30,163 nt of DNA from Auxenochlorella pyrenoidosa (lineage: Eukaryota > Chlorophyta > Trebouxiophyceae > Chlorellales > Chlorellaceae), in assembly GCA_001430745.1 (NCBI GenBank), contig KQ481993.1, forward strand, positions 191,721 to 221,883, written 5' to 3'. The notes under the pieces are model-generated. The model was not told the DNA's origin and did no database searches. It worked only from the letters and a program-made list of their open reading frames with translations. Position numbers and translations under genes: made by a program. Position 1 is the stretch's first letter. The number at the start of each line of letters is the position of its first letter. This document shows positions 22,126 to 30,163 of this stretch, in pieces.

Positions 22126-22381
22126 GTGGAGCCCTCGAGCAGGCTGGCGATGCCGGTGCGGCAGGCGCGCGTTGAGGCTCCTGAGCGGGCGCCAACCTGC
22201 GCTGCCGGCAGCTCGGCGCCAGCGAGGCAGCGCTGCGCTTGGGAGCTGCGGCGCGGTGCAGCACTGCAGCGAGGCCTGCTGCCGCGCCGACTGGTTGGCG
22301 CACCAGCAGGCTTGGTGCAGGCGGCGCCACCTGGCGCTGGCAGTGACAGGCACCGGGCAGCAGGCGCTGCTGCCTTGCTGA
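22126..22381 (+). pseudogene. Second MYND zinc-finger fragment with frameshift
   Basis: From ATG 22126 one frame gives APTCAAGSSAPARQRC (first Cys pair region); the next frame gives GSCGAVQHCSEACCRADWLA followed by HQQAWC, a good MYND second half. The switch occurs near 22234-22248 (about 4 nt out of register), so the finger is split by an indel or by sequencing error. It ends at TGA 22379-22381. Together with the fragment at 21952 this suggests a decayed MYND-protein duplication next to the BTB gene. Confidence 0.5.
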
Positions 22382-22456
22382 CTGCATACTGTGCTTTGAT
22401 AGCTGCTGTTTGTACAGCGGGTGTGTGCAGCGTGTGAAAGCTCAGCAGCATGTCAC

Positions 22457-22615
22457 TCAGTGCCGCTCAAGCAACGGGCCCTCGGGGGCGGCGCCGCCCT
22501 CAGGAAGCAGCGGCTGTGCCTGAATCTGCTCCTGCTGCTGCGGCGCCTCGTGCTGCTGCTGGTGGATCAGCTGCTGCTCATCGGCCGGCGCAGCAGCGGC
22601 GTCGAAGGCACGTTC
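22457..22615 (-). CDS. Gln-rich terminal exon of an unresolved minus-strand gene
   Basis: After a good acceptor (GCCCGCAG|GAACGT) an open frame of 52 codons reads ERAFDAAAAPADEQQLIHQQ and continues Gln/Pro/Ala-rich to TGA 22457-22459. Codon use resembles the other genes here. No domain is recognised. Upstream exons could not be joined in phase: candidate coding stretches at about 22690-22976 (AGATGAEQELLTHAPRV; VALDVALLALTAQ) have a strong GTGAGT donor but conflict in frame. It may be the 3' end of a broken gene. Confidence 0.3.
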   Translation of the reverse strand, partial: ERAFDAAAAPADEQQLIHQQQHEAPQQQEQIQAQPLLPEGGAAPEGPLLERH

Positions 22616-23066
22616 CTGCGGGCTGCTGCCGATGCTGAGGTGGCGCTGGCGGAGAGGCGCGGCACCGTGCGCCCTGCGCCGTCAGCGCCAGCAGGGCCAC
22701 ATCCAGGGCCACACATAGCGCTGAGGCGGCGTGTGCATGGCAGTGTGCTGCGGCAGATCGAGCCTTGCGTGCAGGACGTTGCGATCCTACCGTCAAGTGG
22801 CGGCGGGCCCGCCGCGCTTCACAGGAAAGCGCGCCCTGCAGGGCGGTGAGCGAGTCTTGCGCAGCGCACTCACCTACACGGGGCGCATGTGTCAGAAGCT
22901 CCTGCTCAGCTCCCGTTGCACCCGCCTGGCCTGCACCGCCGCTGCATGGGAGTGGCGGCAGGCACAGCGCAGCCACCCCCTCAAGCAGCTCCGTCCTCCT
23001 TCGTGGTATTCTTTCCTGTTCTGGTCTTTAACCTGTCACGCACCACTTCTTTTCTTCTTCTTCTTC

Positions 23067-23515
23067 ATGGTGAGCGACAAGCCGATTTACGTGGCTTGCT
23101 GCGCCTTTGTGGCTGGCTGCGTGGCACTTGCCCTCTCGAACGTGAACCATGGACGCAGCTTGCAAACGGGCATGGAGGGCATGGGCGCGGGCCTGAAGGG
23201 CGGAGCCCGCAGCCTTGAGGAGGGCCTGAAGGGCGGAGCCCGCGAGCTGCGCCTGGGCATGGTTGAAGCGGCAGCCCACCTGCACGCTGCAACCCCGTGA
23301 GTGGGCAGCAGGCGGGGTTGGTGTCGGATGGAGGCTTGGCGCCGCTGCGCGCCGGAGTGCCACCGCGCTCTCTTGGACGCCTGCTTGGACGCCGGTTTGG
23401 CCGTAGAGCTGATCTTTCCTTCGTTCCCACTCCCCTCTGCAGGCTGCACCCCACGTGTGAGGGGTGCAAGGGCCTTCGCAACAAGGCGGCGCCGCCGGCA
23501 AAGTGCACCTTTTGA
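23067..23515 (+). CDS. Small membrane protein with C-terminal Cys motif (repeat-family member, intact copy)
   Basis: Unrecognised family. Two exons, 23067-23296 and 23443-23515 (intron GTGAGT to CTCTGCAG), give 100 aa. An N-terminal hydrophobic segment (YVACCAFVAGCVALALS, about 8-24) is likely one membrane span. A Gly/Leu-rich amphipathic region with a duplicated GLKGGAR unit follows, then a C-terminal CEGCKGL-AAPPAKCTF with a CxxC pair and one further Cys. The ATG is chosen because it starts the homologous region and follows a TTCTTC-rich leader. The exon 1-intron-exon 2 order is supported by the partly conserved intron in another copy (24043-24188). It lies at the head of a 1.7-kb array of copies in both orientations. 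Confidence 0.6.
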
Positions 23516-23633
23516 GCGGGGCGGCATGGAACGCTCGAGGAGGAAGGCGAGGCTCCCAGCATGTGCTGCTCATTCAATCGTTGTGGGGCCGTAAGGTGGC
23601 ACCATGCCCCCGCTTAGTAACACCCTGCCCTCG

Positions 23634-23871
23634 CTTACGCACATCCTTTCCCGCCTGCCAGGCAGCTCCCCCGCTTGGTGGAACCCTGCCTGCAGCAAAG
23701 CCCAGCTGCCGCATCAGACATGCCTAGGCGCAGCTCGTGGGCTCCGCCCTTCAGGCCCTTCTCAAGGCCCGCCCCCAGGCGCTCCATGCCCTTTCGAAAG
23801 CTGCATCCGTGGTGCGCATGCGAAATGGCAAGTGCCACGAAGCCAGCCATGCCAGCAGCCAAGGCTGCGCC
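23634..23871 (-). pseudogene. Inverted copy of the small membrane-protein gene (exon 1 part)
   Basis: The minus strand reads MAGFVALAISHAHHG, then GMERLGAGL, EKGLKGGAHELRLGMSDAAAG, homologous to exon 1 of the gene at 23067. After SDAAAG the sequence departs from the other copies, so exon 2 is missing. It lacks the second internal GGARSLEE unit. It forms the left arm of a fold-back with the copy at 23897. Confidence 0.55.
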
Positions 23872-24024
23872 CGCTGTGGCTGCCTTCAAGGCACGAAGTT
23901 CGTGGCACTGGCCATCTCGCATGCGCACCACGGGGCAGCCTCCAAAAGGGCAGGGAGGGCCTGGGGGCGGGCCTGAAGGGCTTAGCCCGTGAGCTGCGCA
24001 TGGGCATGTCTGATGCGGCAGCCC
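23705..24024. repeat. Fold-back 1: inverted repeat of exon 1 copies
   Basis: Left arm 23705-23843 and right arm 23897-24024 are imperfect inverted copies, with blocks such as TCGCATGCGCACCACGG and GGCATGTCTGATGCGGCAGC in each. The spacer is about 53 bp. Parts of the spacer edges (GCATGCGARATGGCMAGTGCC) are themselves shared, so the junction is complex. A transcript would fold into a long stem with bulges. Confidence 0.7.
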
Positions 24025-24206
24025 ACCTGCATGCTGAGGCCCCGTGAGGGCAGCAGGCGGGGTTGGACGCGGATGGTGTCGGATGGAGGCTTTACGCTGC
24101 TGCCGCGCCCGAGTGCCGCCGCTTTCTGTTGGACGCCCGGTTTGGCCGTAGAGCTGAGCTTCCCTTTGAGCCCACTCCCCTCTGCAGGGTGCACCCCTTG
24201 ATCAGC
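23888..24206 (+). pseudogene. Third copy of the small membrane-protein gene, frameshifted
   Basis: KFVALAISHAHHG is in one frame, and GLGAGLKGLARELRMGMSDA then AAHLHAEAP in another, so an indel near 23940-23960 breaks exon 1. The following intron (24043-24188) is clearly homologous to that of the intact gene (GGCAGCAGGCGGGGTTGG, TTTGGCCGTAGAGCTGA, CCCACTCCCCTCTGCAG). Exon 2 begins (GTGCACCCC) and then runs into an inverted exon 2 fragment. Confidence 0.55.
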
Positions 24207-24233
24207 ACTTGGCCGGCGGCACCGCCTTGTTGA
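24206..24233 (-). repeat. Exon 2 fragment of the small-gene family, inverted
   Basis: The minus strand reads CAACAAGGCGG-GCCGCCGGCCAAGTGC, matching the 3' half of exon 2 of the intact gene (AACAAGGCGGCGCCGCCGGC). It abuts the third copy's truncated exon 2, so it marks an inversion junction. Confidence 0.5.
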
Positions 24234-24680
24234 CGACCACCCGCTCACCCCTCTCCCACACAGCCTGCACCACACCTCGGCCGTACCCTCGCCGCCACCA
24301 ACGATCGCAACAAGCGCACGAGAGGCACAGCCCGCCACTGAGCACTCAAAGCATTCATGTCGCTCTGTTCAGCAGGTGCACTTGGCCGGCAGCGCCGCCT
24401 TGTCCCGAATGCCCTTGCAGCCCTCACGTGTGAAGTGCAGCCGTGTGAGGGCTGCAAGGCCTTCGCGACATGGCTGCACCTCACGTGTAAGGGCTGCAAG
24501 GGGCTTCGCGACAAGGCGGCACCGCCGGGCAAGTGCACCTGCTGAACAGAGCATCGTGAGCACAGTGAGTGGTCAGTGGCGGGCTGTGCCTCTGCGCTTG
24601 TTGCAATCGTTGGTGGAGGCGAGGGTACGGCCGAGGTGCGGAGCAGGCTGTGTGGGAGAGGGGTGAGTTGGTGGTCGTGA
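24231..24680. repeat. Fold-back 2: long inverted repeat containing exon 2 copies
   Basis: Left arm 24231-24442 and right arm 24472-24680 are highly similar inverted copies with a spacer of about 29 bp. Shared blocks, as read on the right arm, include CACGTGT-AGGGCTGCAAGG, CCTGCTGAACAGAGC, CAGTGGCGGGCTGTGCCTCT, CGAGGGTACGGCCGAGGTG, CAGGCTGTGTGGGAGAGGGG and GGTGGTCGT. Each arm carries an exon 2 copy (minus 24370-24442; plus 24473-24545, TCKGCKGLRDKAAPP and KCTC before TGA), and the spacer holds a third partial copy (GAGGGCTGCAAGGCCTTCGC). Arms of about 210 bp would form a long near-perfect hairpin if transcribed. Confidence 0.8.
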
Positions 24681-24697
24681 ATGCAGGAATGGGCAGG

Positions 24698-24738
24698 CGA
24701 GGCTCCCCGCCTGTGCTGCCCATTCAATCGTCGGTGGA
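24698..24738 (+). repeat. Shared 3' flank of the small-gene array
   Basis: GCGAGGCTCCC-GC-TGTGCTG, then CATTCAATCGT, occurs here and at 23547-23586 after the intact gene's stop. It therefore marks the downstream end of the duplicated unit and shows that copying included non-coding flank. Confidence 0.65.
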
Positions 24739-24739
24739 G

Positions 24740-25261
24740 GGCGCGCAGGCACATCTCCCTTGCCCTGTACCCCCCAAACCCTGCGGGCCTGCTCACCCTT
24801 GCACGTGCGGCCCTCGCTCCCCCCATCCCCACGCAGGCAATGCGCCGTGTGGTGGCGCCCCACACGCTGGCGCCTCCCGCCGCGCACGCTGGCCAGCAAG
24901 GCGCCGCACGCGCCATGCGCTGGATGCGCGGTGCCGAGCAACACCACCTTTCTTCAACGAATGCCACTCCATCCTGGCGCTGCTCTGCCACAGCACCCAA
25001 CGTGCGTCTCTGCTTCCATTTTATTCCTGCATGCACTGATTCACCCCTTGCCTTTTCCCCTGTCAGCGCCTTCACAGCCCTCTGCCTTTATGCGCGCCCT
25101 TGTGCCATTCTGTTTCCTGTGGCCCCCCTCCTGCCCTTGCTTTGTACTTGCCCTACTTGCCATGTACAGCCTGCTTGACCTTCCTCTCAGGCAGTCTCAG
25201 TGGAACAGGCGGGACTCTGAAGCTGAAAGGCAGGGCTGGCATGGGCAGCAGCCCGCGCGCC
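24740..25261. other. Region without recognised gene, downstream of U-box gene
   Basis: These 520 bp lie between the fold-back array and the U-box gene stop. The interval should contain the U-box gene 3' UTR (minus strand). A plus-strand stretch after CCCCACGCAG (24839 on, AMRRVVAPHTLAPPAAH) is open but matches nothing I know. T-rich patches occur at 25010-25150. Confidence 0.35.
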
Positions 25262-28214
25262 TCAGTGCAGGCGCACCCCCGCTGCCAGCAGGCAGGCGGT
25301 CACGCCACGGGGGATGCGGTTGGGGCACAACAAGGTGTGGTCCAGCGGCATGCCCGTGAGGGGCGAGGTCGGCGCATTCCCCGCTGCCAGCTGGCGCTCG
25401 ATCCAGGCTGCAAGGAGGCCGGGGCAGCAGGGGGTGTTAGGCGCCATGAGAGATGGCTCCAGCAAAAGGGCTGCGACCAGCCGTCCTGCCTCACACCCAC
25501 TGGCCCCAACTTTGGCACTATCCCCAGCAGGCCTCCTGGTCTGGAAAACCCTGCCAAGTGATTGCCCACCCGCAATGGCAGCACGTTCGTATGTGACACC
25601 ATCCGCTGCCACAACCTGCGGGAGCGGCAGCAGCAGGGCAGATGGCCGATGCAAGGACGCAGCAGGACAGTTTCCGGATGCCAGCAGGCATGCTTGCTGC
25701 CGCAGGCGGGATGCCAGGCTGCAGCTGCCGCGCAGCAAGGCGGCGCTTTGCGGCAAGGGCCAAATCGGGCATGCACGTCGCAAGCACGCCACCAGCAGGC
25801 AGGCTTTGCCGGTGCAATTCCGCAGCAGGGGCAGGGCAAGATCAACAAGCACCTGCCAAGGCAGCGCAGAGGGCAGGTTCCGCACCGGGTCGGTCATTGC
25901 TTTGTAGCCGATGGGGCACATAAGCTCGCTGAGCAGGGCAGGCGGAAGCAGCCCGACAGCCGCCGCCCGAGGCGCAGCTGCCGCCCCCCCTGCTGCCACC
26001 GCTGCTGCCTCTGAGCCCCGAGAGCCTGCACCACATACGTGCAGCAACTGCTGTTGCGGCAGCTGGCTGGAAAGGCTGTCAACGATGGTGCTGCTGCCTC
26101 CGACGCTGCTGCGGCTGCTGCCGGGCTCACTGTCGGCCGTGTTTGGCGGGCTGAGGGTGCAGGCCTGAGAGGCGGCTGCCGGCTCAAAGAGCCCCAAGTG
26201 CTGCATCAGCAGATCCACTTCCTGCTCATCCGCTGGGGAGCCGGCCCCAGCCCCAGTGGTGCCACTGCCGCCATTGTGGGCGAGGGATCCTGCCACTGGT
26301 AATGTCGACACGGGTTTTGCCGGCGGTAAAGCAGCCTGGATGGCACGCGCTGCCCCAGCTGTGGGTGCCAGTGGCTGTGCAGGGGCACCACCTGCTGCTG
26401 CCTGCGCTGTTGAAGGAGCTGCCTGTCCCGCCAGTGCTGGCTGGGTTTGTGCCAGGGCCTGCTGCTTGCCTGCAGTTGCTGCCTTGTCCATACCACTGCT
26501 GCCATTGGTGCTGTTGCTGCTCCCACTGCCCTCCAGACTGCCTTCACTAGGTGCATGCTTTGGAGTCACCACCCAAGCCTCCTTAGCAGGGCTGGGCTGC
26601 GCCCCTGCAGCAAGACCGGCAGTCTGGCCTGCCGCTCTGCCTATCGTCTTCCTCCCAGCAGGGCTTGCTTGGTTTGTCAACCGTGCTTCCTGGGCAGCCT
26701 TTGCAGCGGCCGCCTGCCTCTCCCGCTCCTGTCGCCGGCGCTCTGCCTTGGCCGCAGCCTTTTCAGCCTCTGCAGCCCGTGCCTCTTCTTTGGCCCTTGC
26801 AGCCGCAGCCGCAGCCGCTGCTGCCTGCCGCTCCCTTTCCAGCCGTTGCCGCTCCGCCCGCTCCGCCTGCCGCCTCTGCTCGGCTGCCTGAGCAGCCGCC
26901 TCCCGCTCCTCTTGTTCGAGCAGCTCTGCAGCCGCTGCCTCGGCCGCCGCAGCCGCGGCAGTGGCCCCTGCAGCCTGCGCCTGCTGCTGCTGCTGCTGCT
27001 GCTGCTGGCGGGCCTGCCTGACTGCAGGGCAGTTGGAAAACGCATGCACAGGGGGTTCGCAAGATGGCGAGCCTGCCTAAGGCGGCCAGGTAGAGTCGCT
27101 GGCAGGAACATGTGCAGGCAAGGGCCCACTGCGCGCTGCCCAGTCCTGCAGGGGACAGCTCGAATTGCCAGCCGCGATGCAAGCAAAAAGCCGCACCCTG
27201 CTCCCCCGCATGCCGCACCCTGCTGCGCCTTCAGCCTCGCCTCCAGCTTTTCAAGGAAGCTCGCCGCCTGCGGGGTGCCGATCTGGCGGGCGGTCAGGCC
27301 TGCTGGGAGGGGGGAGGGGCAGGCGGGCAGGTCCATGGGCGCTTTGTGGGTGCCAACCGGGGCATGCGCACCCCCAACAGACTGGGCCAGCCCATGTGCC
27401 GCGGCAGCGGGGCAGGGGCAAGCTGGGGCAGCACGGCGCAACACACCGGCTGGCTGCATGCAGCGCCCATAGCCAGCACACCCCGGCAGCGCCGCGCACC
27501 CCGGCAGCAGCGGGCCTGCAGCACAGGCAGGACGCCCGGCGCGTCGGCGAGCACCCGCAGTGCCGCCATAAAGCCCGCGTTGGCCGCGTAGTGCAGCGCT
27601 GTCCAGCCCGTGTGACTGGTTTCCGCCACGCTGGCACCTGCTCCCAGCACGAGTGCCACAATGTCGCCCTTCCTGTCGTGGTTGGCCGCCCAGAGGAGCG
27701 GCGTGTCGCCTTCGTTATCTGCCGCAGACACGTCGGCGCCCGCCGCCAGCAGCTGCCGCACGCAGGCGGCGTGGCCGCGGCAGACGGCGCGCATCAGGGG
27801 TGTGATGCCCTCCTGGTTGCGAACATTGACGGCTGCGCCCGCGGCCAGCAGCCGCTGCACGCATGCTTTGTGGCCGCCGCCCGCGGCGGCATGCAGGGCA
27901 GTGGTGCCGCGTTCGTCGGCTGCATTGGCGTCCCCCCCAGCATCCAGCAGCAGGCCCAGCGTGCTGTCGTGCCCGCCGAGGACTGCATTCACCACCGGTG
28001 GCACCTGCTCTTTGGGGCCATCCTGGCGGGCGCCTCCCTTCAGCAGAGCGCTGACGGCCGCGTCCAAGCCGCGGCCTGCCGCATGGCAGAGGACGGTCTT
28101 GCCGGTGGAGTCGGGCACGTTGAGCAGTGATGGGTTCTGCTTCAGCAACGCGCCCACACGCTCTGTATCCCCCCTATCAGCTGCCTGCCACAACTCTGCG
28201 ACTGCTGTCGACAT
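25262..28214 (-). CDS. Ankyrin-repeat / coiled-coil / U-box E3 ubiquitin ligase
   Basis: U-box domains bind E2 enzymes and promote ubiquitin transfer; ankyrin repeats usually bind substrate. Five exons: 27500-28214, 27219-27299, 25886-27021, 25570-25615, 25262-25407; phases agree, 707 aa. Residues about 4-250 hold seven ankyrin repeats plus a partial eighth (GKTVLCHAAGRG, GTTALHAAAGGGHKACVQRL, GITPLMRAVCRGH, GDTPLLWAANHD, GWTALHYAANAG, GLTARQIG). Residues about 266-385 are a Gln run then an Ala/Glu/Arg-rich probable coiled coil (ERQRLERERQ, KAERRRQERERQ). A low-complexity Ser/Ala/Gly linker follows. The U-box, 628-707, is split over three exons: ELMCPIGYKAMTDP, VVAADGVTYERAAI, AWIERQL-TSPLTGMPLDHTLLCPN. 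The ATG at 28214 follows AAATGTCG-type context and directly precedes the first repeat. The exon 1 donor (CCGG|GTGCGC) is repeated 15 nt downstream, so a 5-residue variant is possible. Confidence 0.92.
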
Positions 28215-29309
28215 TTGACAGCGCGACCTGGTGGACAGGGACAAACCGGGAAAGGTCGGTGAGCAGCATCAGCATGCCATGAGCAACGCTCCTCTGGATG
28301 AGCTCTGGCAGCAACCAGAGGTGAACAGGCGAAAGTTAGCTGCACAGCGTCACCGTGGCAGGCAGCGGCAGCGGCAGGGTCGGCGGGCATGCTTCCCAAT
28401 CGCGAGGGATCGTCTCACTCAACGCCACGCTTCCGATGCCGCTTCCCGGCGAGCAGACAGCAGGAGCGCCAGGAAGTTGGGCAGGCTGCGGCTTGCGACA
28501 CCCCAAAGCCGTGCTCACCAACTTTGGTTGAACCTGTTTACATGTTAACACGATGATCATGCTGCTGTTCAGGCTGTCGGGGAGAAACGGTGGGAGCACC
28601 TATGGCTTGTGGGTTGGCAGCTGATAGATAGGAAACAGCAGACGATCAGGGCCAGAAACAAGCGATCTCGAGAGCAGCAAACGCTAGCTGTTCTGCCTCA
28701 TGGCACGGTTCCACAAAGGGGTGCACCGCAGGCGTCAGGCAGCAACTGGTGCCAGCAGGCAGTGCAGTCAGCGATGCATTCATACAAAAACCTTTCACCT
28801 GCTGGCTGAGGATTCAACCAAACAAAAAAGTATGTGATGTGATAAGCTGTGAGTCTGGCTGCCAGCATAACTGTAGGCGAGGCCTCAGTTGCCTGTTGCG
28901 TTCACTCCGAGGTCAACTGCAAGCCTGCTGCTGCTCAAAAACCCCAGCACAACTCTCAGCCCCGGCCAGCACTACTCTCAGCCCTCACTTGTGTCCCTGT
29001 GCTCTGGCCTAGATGTGCCTGCTAAGAGTTGCAAAGGCAGGGGTTCAAGACAAGGCGGTGCGCAGGTGCGTGCCATGTTACGCTTTGGGAAGGGGTGAGG
29101 TTGCGTTTCAGGGAGTGGGCGGGGCCAAGAGCAGGGGCAGTGATACAAGGGAGCGGGCAGGATCGAGGGAGGGGGCAATGAGACAGGGGGGTCAAGGGAG
29201 GGCAGCGCGAGAGTTCAGGGCAAAGGCCAACGAAGGCCAGCGTGGGAGTTCAGGGCAGGGGCAAGGGAGCAGAGCCGCTTGGTGCAGCGGATACAGGGGG
29301 GCGGCCCGG
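28215..29309. other. 1.1-kb intergenic region upstream of the U-box gene
   Basis: This region contains the U-box gene promoter/5' leader (near 28215-28600) and the 3' flank of the next minus-strand gene. It is lower in GC than the genes, especially at 28530-28860. From 29100 to 29280 it becomes purine-rich with repeated AGGGCAGGGGCAAGGGAG-like units and GAGTTCAGGGCA twice. No ORF with recognisable content, and no tRNA-like fold that I could support. Confidence 0.4.
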
Positions 29310-30163
29310 CTAGCAGCCAGTAGACCAGCCCACCAGGGCCATGCGGTAAAGAGGAATGGGGGCTGCTGTCCACACGGCAGTGTGCAGCTGCGGGCCGGCA
29401 GTGAGCTGGGGCCACGCGCAGGGCTTGCCTGGCTTGCCCGCCTCTGCCGCCGCCTTCTGCTCAGCACAGGTGCGTCGGTGCGGCGGCTTGTATACCGCCC
29501 TACGTAGGGGGCGATGGCCTTGGCGGGGGCGCTGGTGAGGGGCGTGGTGGTGGTGGGCTCGGGCAGCTGTGGGCAGCTGTCGGCAGCAGGGATGCGAGCA
29601 TAGAGGGTGACGGTGGCGGGGTCGTAGCAGCAGCCGGCCTGGATGTGGTCTGAGGCATGCCTGCGCCTGGCGGGGATCTGCCAGGGTGCAGCAGGCTCCA
29701 TGGCGGTGCAGGCCGCCACATCGCTGGCAAAGGGGGAGCAGGCGGCGTCGGCGGCTGCAGGTGTGCACGGCCCGGCTGGGCTGCAGGGCTCGGAGACGGT
29801 GCTGGCGGCGTCGGCGGCCGGGATGGCAGGTGTGGTGAGTGGGGCGGGGATGGCGGGAGTAGCAGCGGCTGAAGCAGCAGCCAGGCGGGTGGCCCAGATG
29901 CCACGGGGCACAGCTGGCGCAGCGCCGTGCAGGGCGGGGTAATCGTCTGCCGTCAGGGCGGCGTCGGCATGGACGGCGGCAATGGCGCTGCCGGCGCGCG
30001 AGATGCTGGGGCCGGCTGCGTTCTTGCCATCGCTGGATGTGCAGGCAGCGGCCTTGCAGGCATCCTGCATGACGGAAGGGGGAGGGGAGGTCAGTGTTGT
30101 GAGCAGCGTGGTGTTGAAGAGATGCAGGTGAGGCATGTGTTGAGCACATGGGCTTGCCTTGCT
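29310..30163 (-). CDS. Unrecognised Ala/Pro/Thr-rich protein, C-terminal part (runs off window)
   Basis: Main exon 29504-30064, after acceptor TCATGCAG|GATGCC, is open for 187 codons: DACKAAACTSSDGKNAAGPS, ALTADDYPALHGAAPAVPRG, then Ala/Pro/Thr-rich sequence with scattered Cys (SEPCSPAGPC, HIQAGCCYDPATVTLYARIP). A possible last exon 29310-29456 (KAAAEAGKPGKPCAWPQL to LYRMALVGWSTGC, stop TAG 29310-29312) would need a 47-nt intron (GTAGGG to GAGCAG), very short for this genome. Without it the first frame stays open further, with Arg/Ser-rich content, to below 29200. At the window edge SK|GCAAGC (30158-30163) resembles a GC splice donor of the preceding exon. No domain recognised; composition suggests a disordered or cell-wall-type protein, but no signal peptide is visible here. 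Confidence 0.45.
   Translation of the reverse strand, partial: QGKPMCSTHASPASLQHHAAHNTDLPSPFRHAGCLQGRCLHIQRWQERSRPQHLARRQRHCRRPCRRRPDGRRLPRPARRCASCAPWHLGHPPGCCFSRCYSRHPRPTHHTCHPGRRRRQHRLRALQPSRAVHTCSRRRRLLPLCQRCGGLHRHGACCTLADPRQAQACLRPHPGRLLLRPRHRHPLCSHPCCRQLPTAARAHHHHAPHQRPRQGHRPLRRAVYKPPHRRTCAEQKAAAEAGKPGKPCAWPQLTAGPQLHTAVWTAAPIPLYRMALVGWSTGC

Noticed and set aside
22578..22976. Minus-strand ORF upstream of the Gln-rich exon as a complete gene
   Set aside because: It lacks an ATG, its frame does not join the Gln-rich exon, and its internal GTGAGT donor leads to a stop in the next candidate exon.
29270..29340. tRNA-like stretch (CTTGGTGCAGCGGATA)
   Set aside because: No cloverleaf with acceptor stem, anticodon arm and GGTTCGAATCC-type B box could be built.

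Overview
The window looks like nuclear DNA of a green alga, probably a trebouxiophyte of the Chlorella type. This is inferred from very high GC, genes split into many short exons with short introns, C-rich 3' intron ends, Ala/Gln-rich proteins and plant-type protein families. No prokaryotic signal, rRNA or CRISPR array is visible. One assembly gap (N run, 16059-16330) lies inside an intron. All gene models were built by hand from splice signals, reading phase and family resemblance. No alignment or expression data were available.

Layout. 1-1942 (-): the N-terminal part of a HOP/STI1 co-chaperone. 2140-6472 (+): a ten-exon multi-Myb protein of the TTF-I/Reb1 (RNA polymerase I termination factor) type, divergent from HOP across 197 bp. 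7123-10460 (-): an intron-rich DUF3987-like protein carrying apparent lesions. 10461-12630: no assignable gene. 12631-19913 (+): a 21-exon secreted purple acid phosphatase of 604 residues with all five metal-ligand blocks. 20379-21739 (-): a BTB protein with a Cys4 insert, convergent with the phosphatase. 21952-22381 (+): two MYND zinc-finger remnants. 22457-22615 (-): an orphan Gln-rich terminal exon. 23067-24740: a mosaic of copies of a small two-exon gene (about 100 aa, N-terminal membrane segment, C-terminal Cys motif) in both orientations, forming two fold-back structures. 25262-28214 (-): an ankyrin / Ala-rich coiled-coil / U-box ubiquitin ligase of 707 aa. 29310-30163 (-): an unrecognised Ala/Pro/Thr-rich protein running off the window.

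The genes do not form a pathway. HOP, the U-box protein and perhaps the BTB protein share a broad protein-quality theme (chaperone handover, ubiquitin ligation, possible Cullin-3 adaptor), but the sequence does not show that they act together. The most unusual parts are the fold-back gene-fragment array, the high share of GC-AG introns (about 6 of about 53 modelled), the damaged DUF3987-like gene, and small tandem duplications placed exactly on splice sites.
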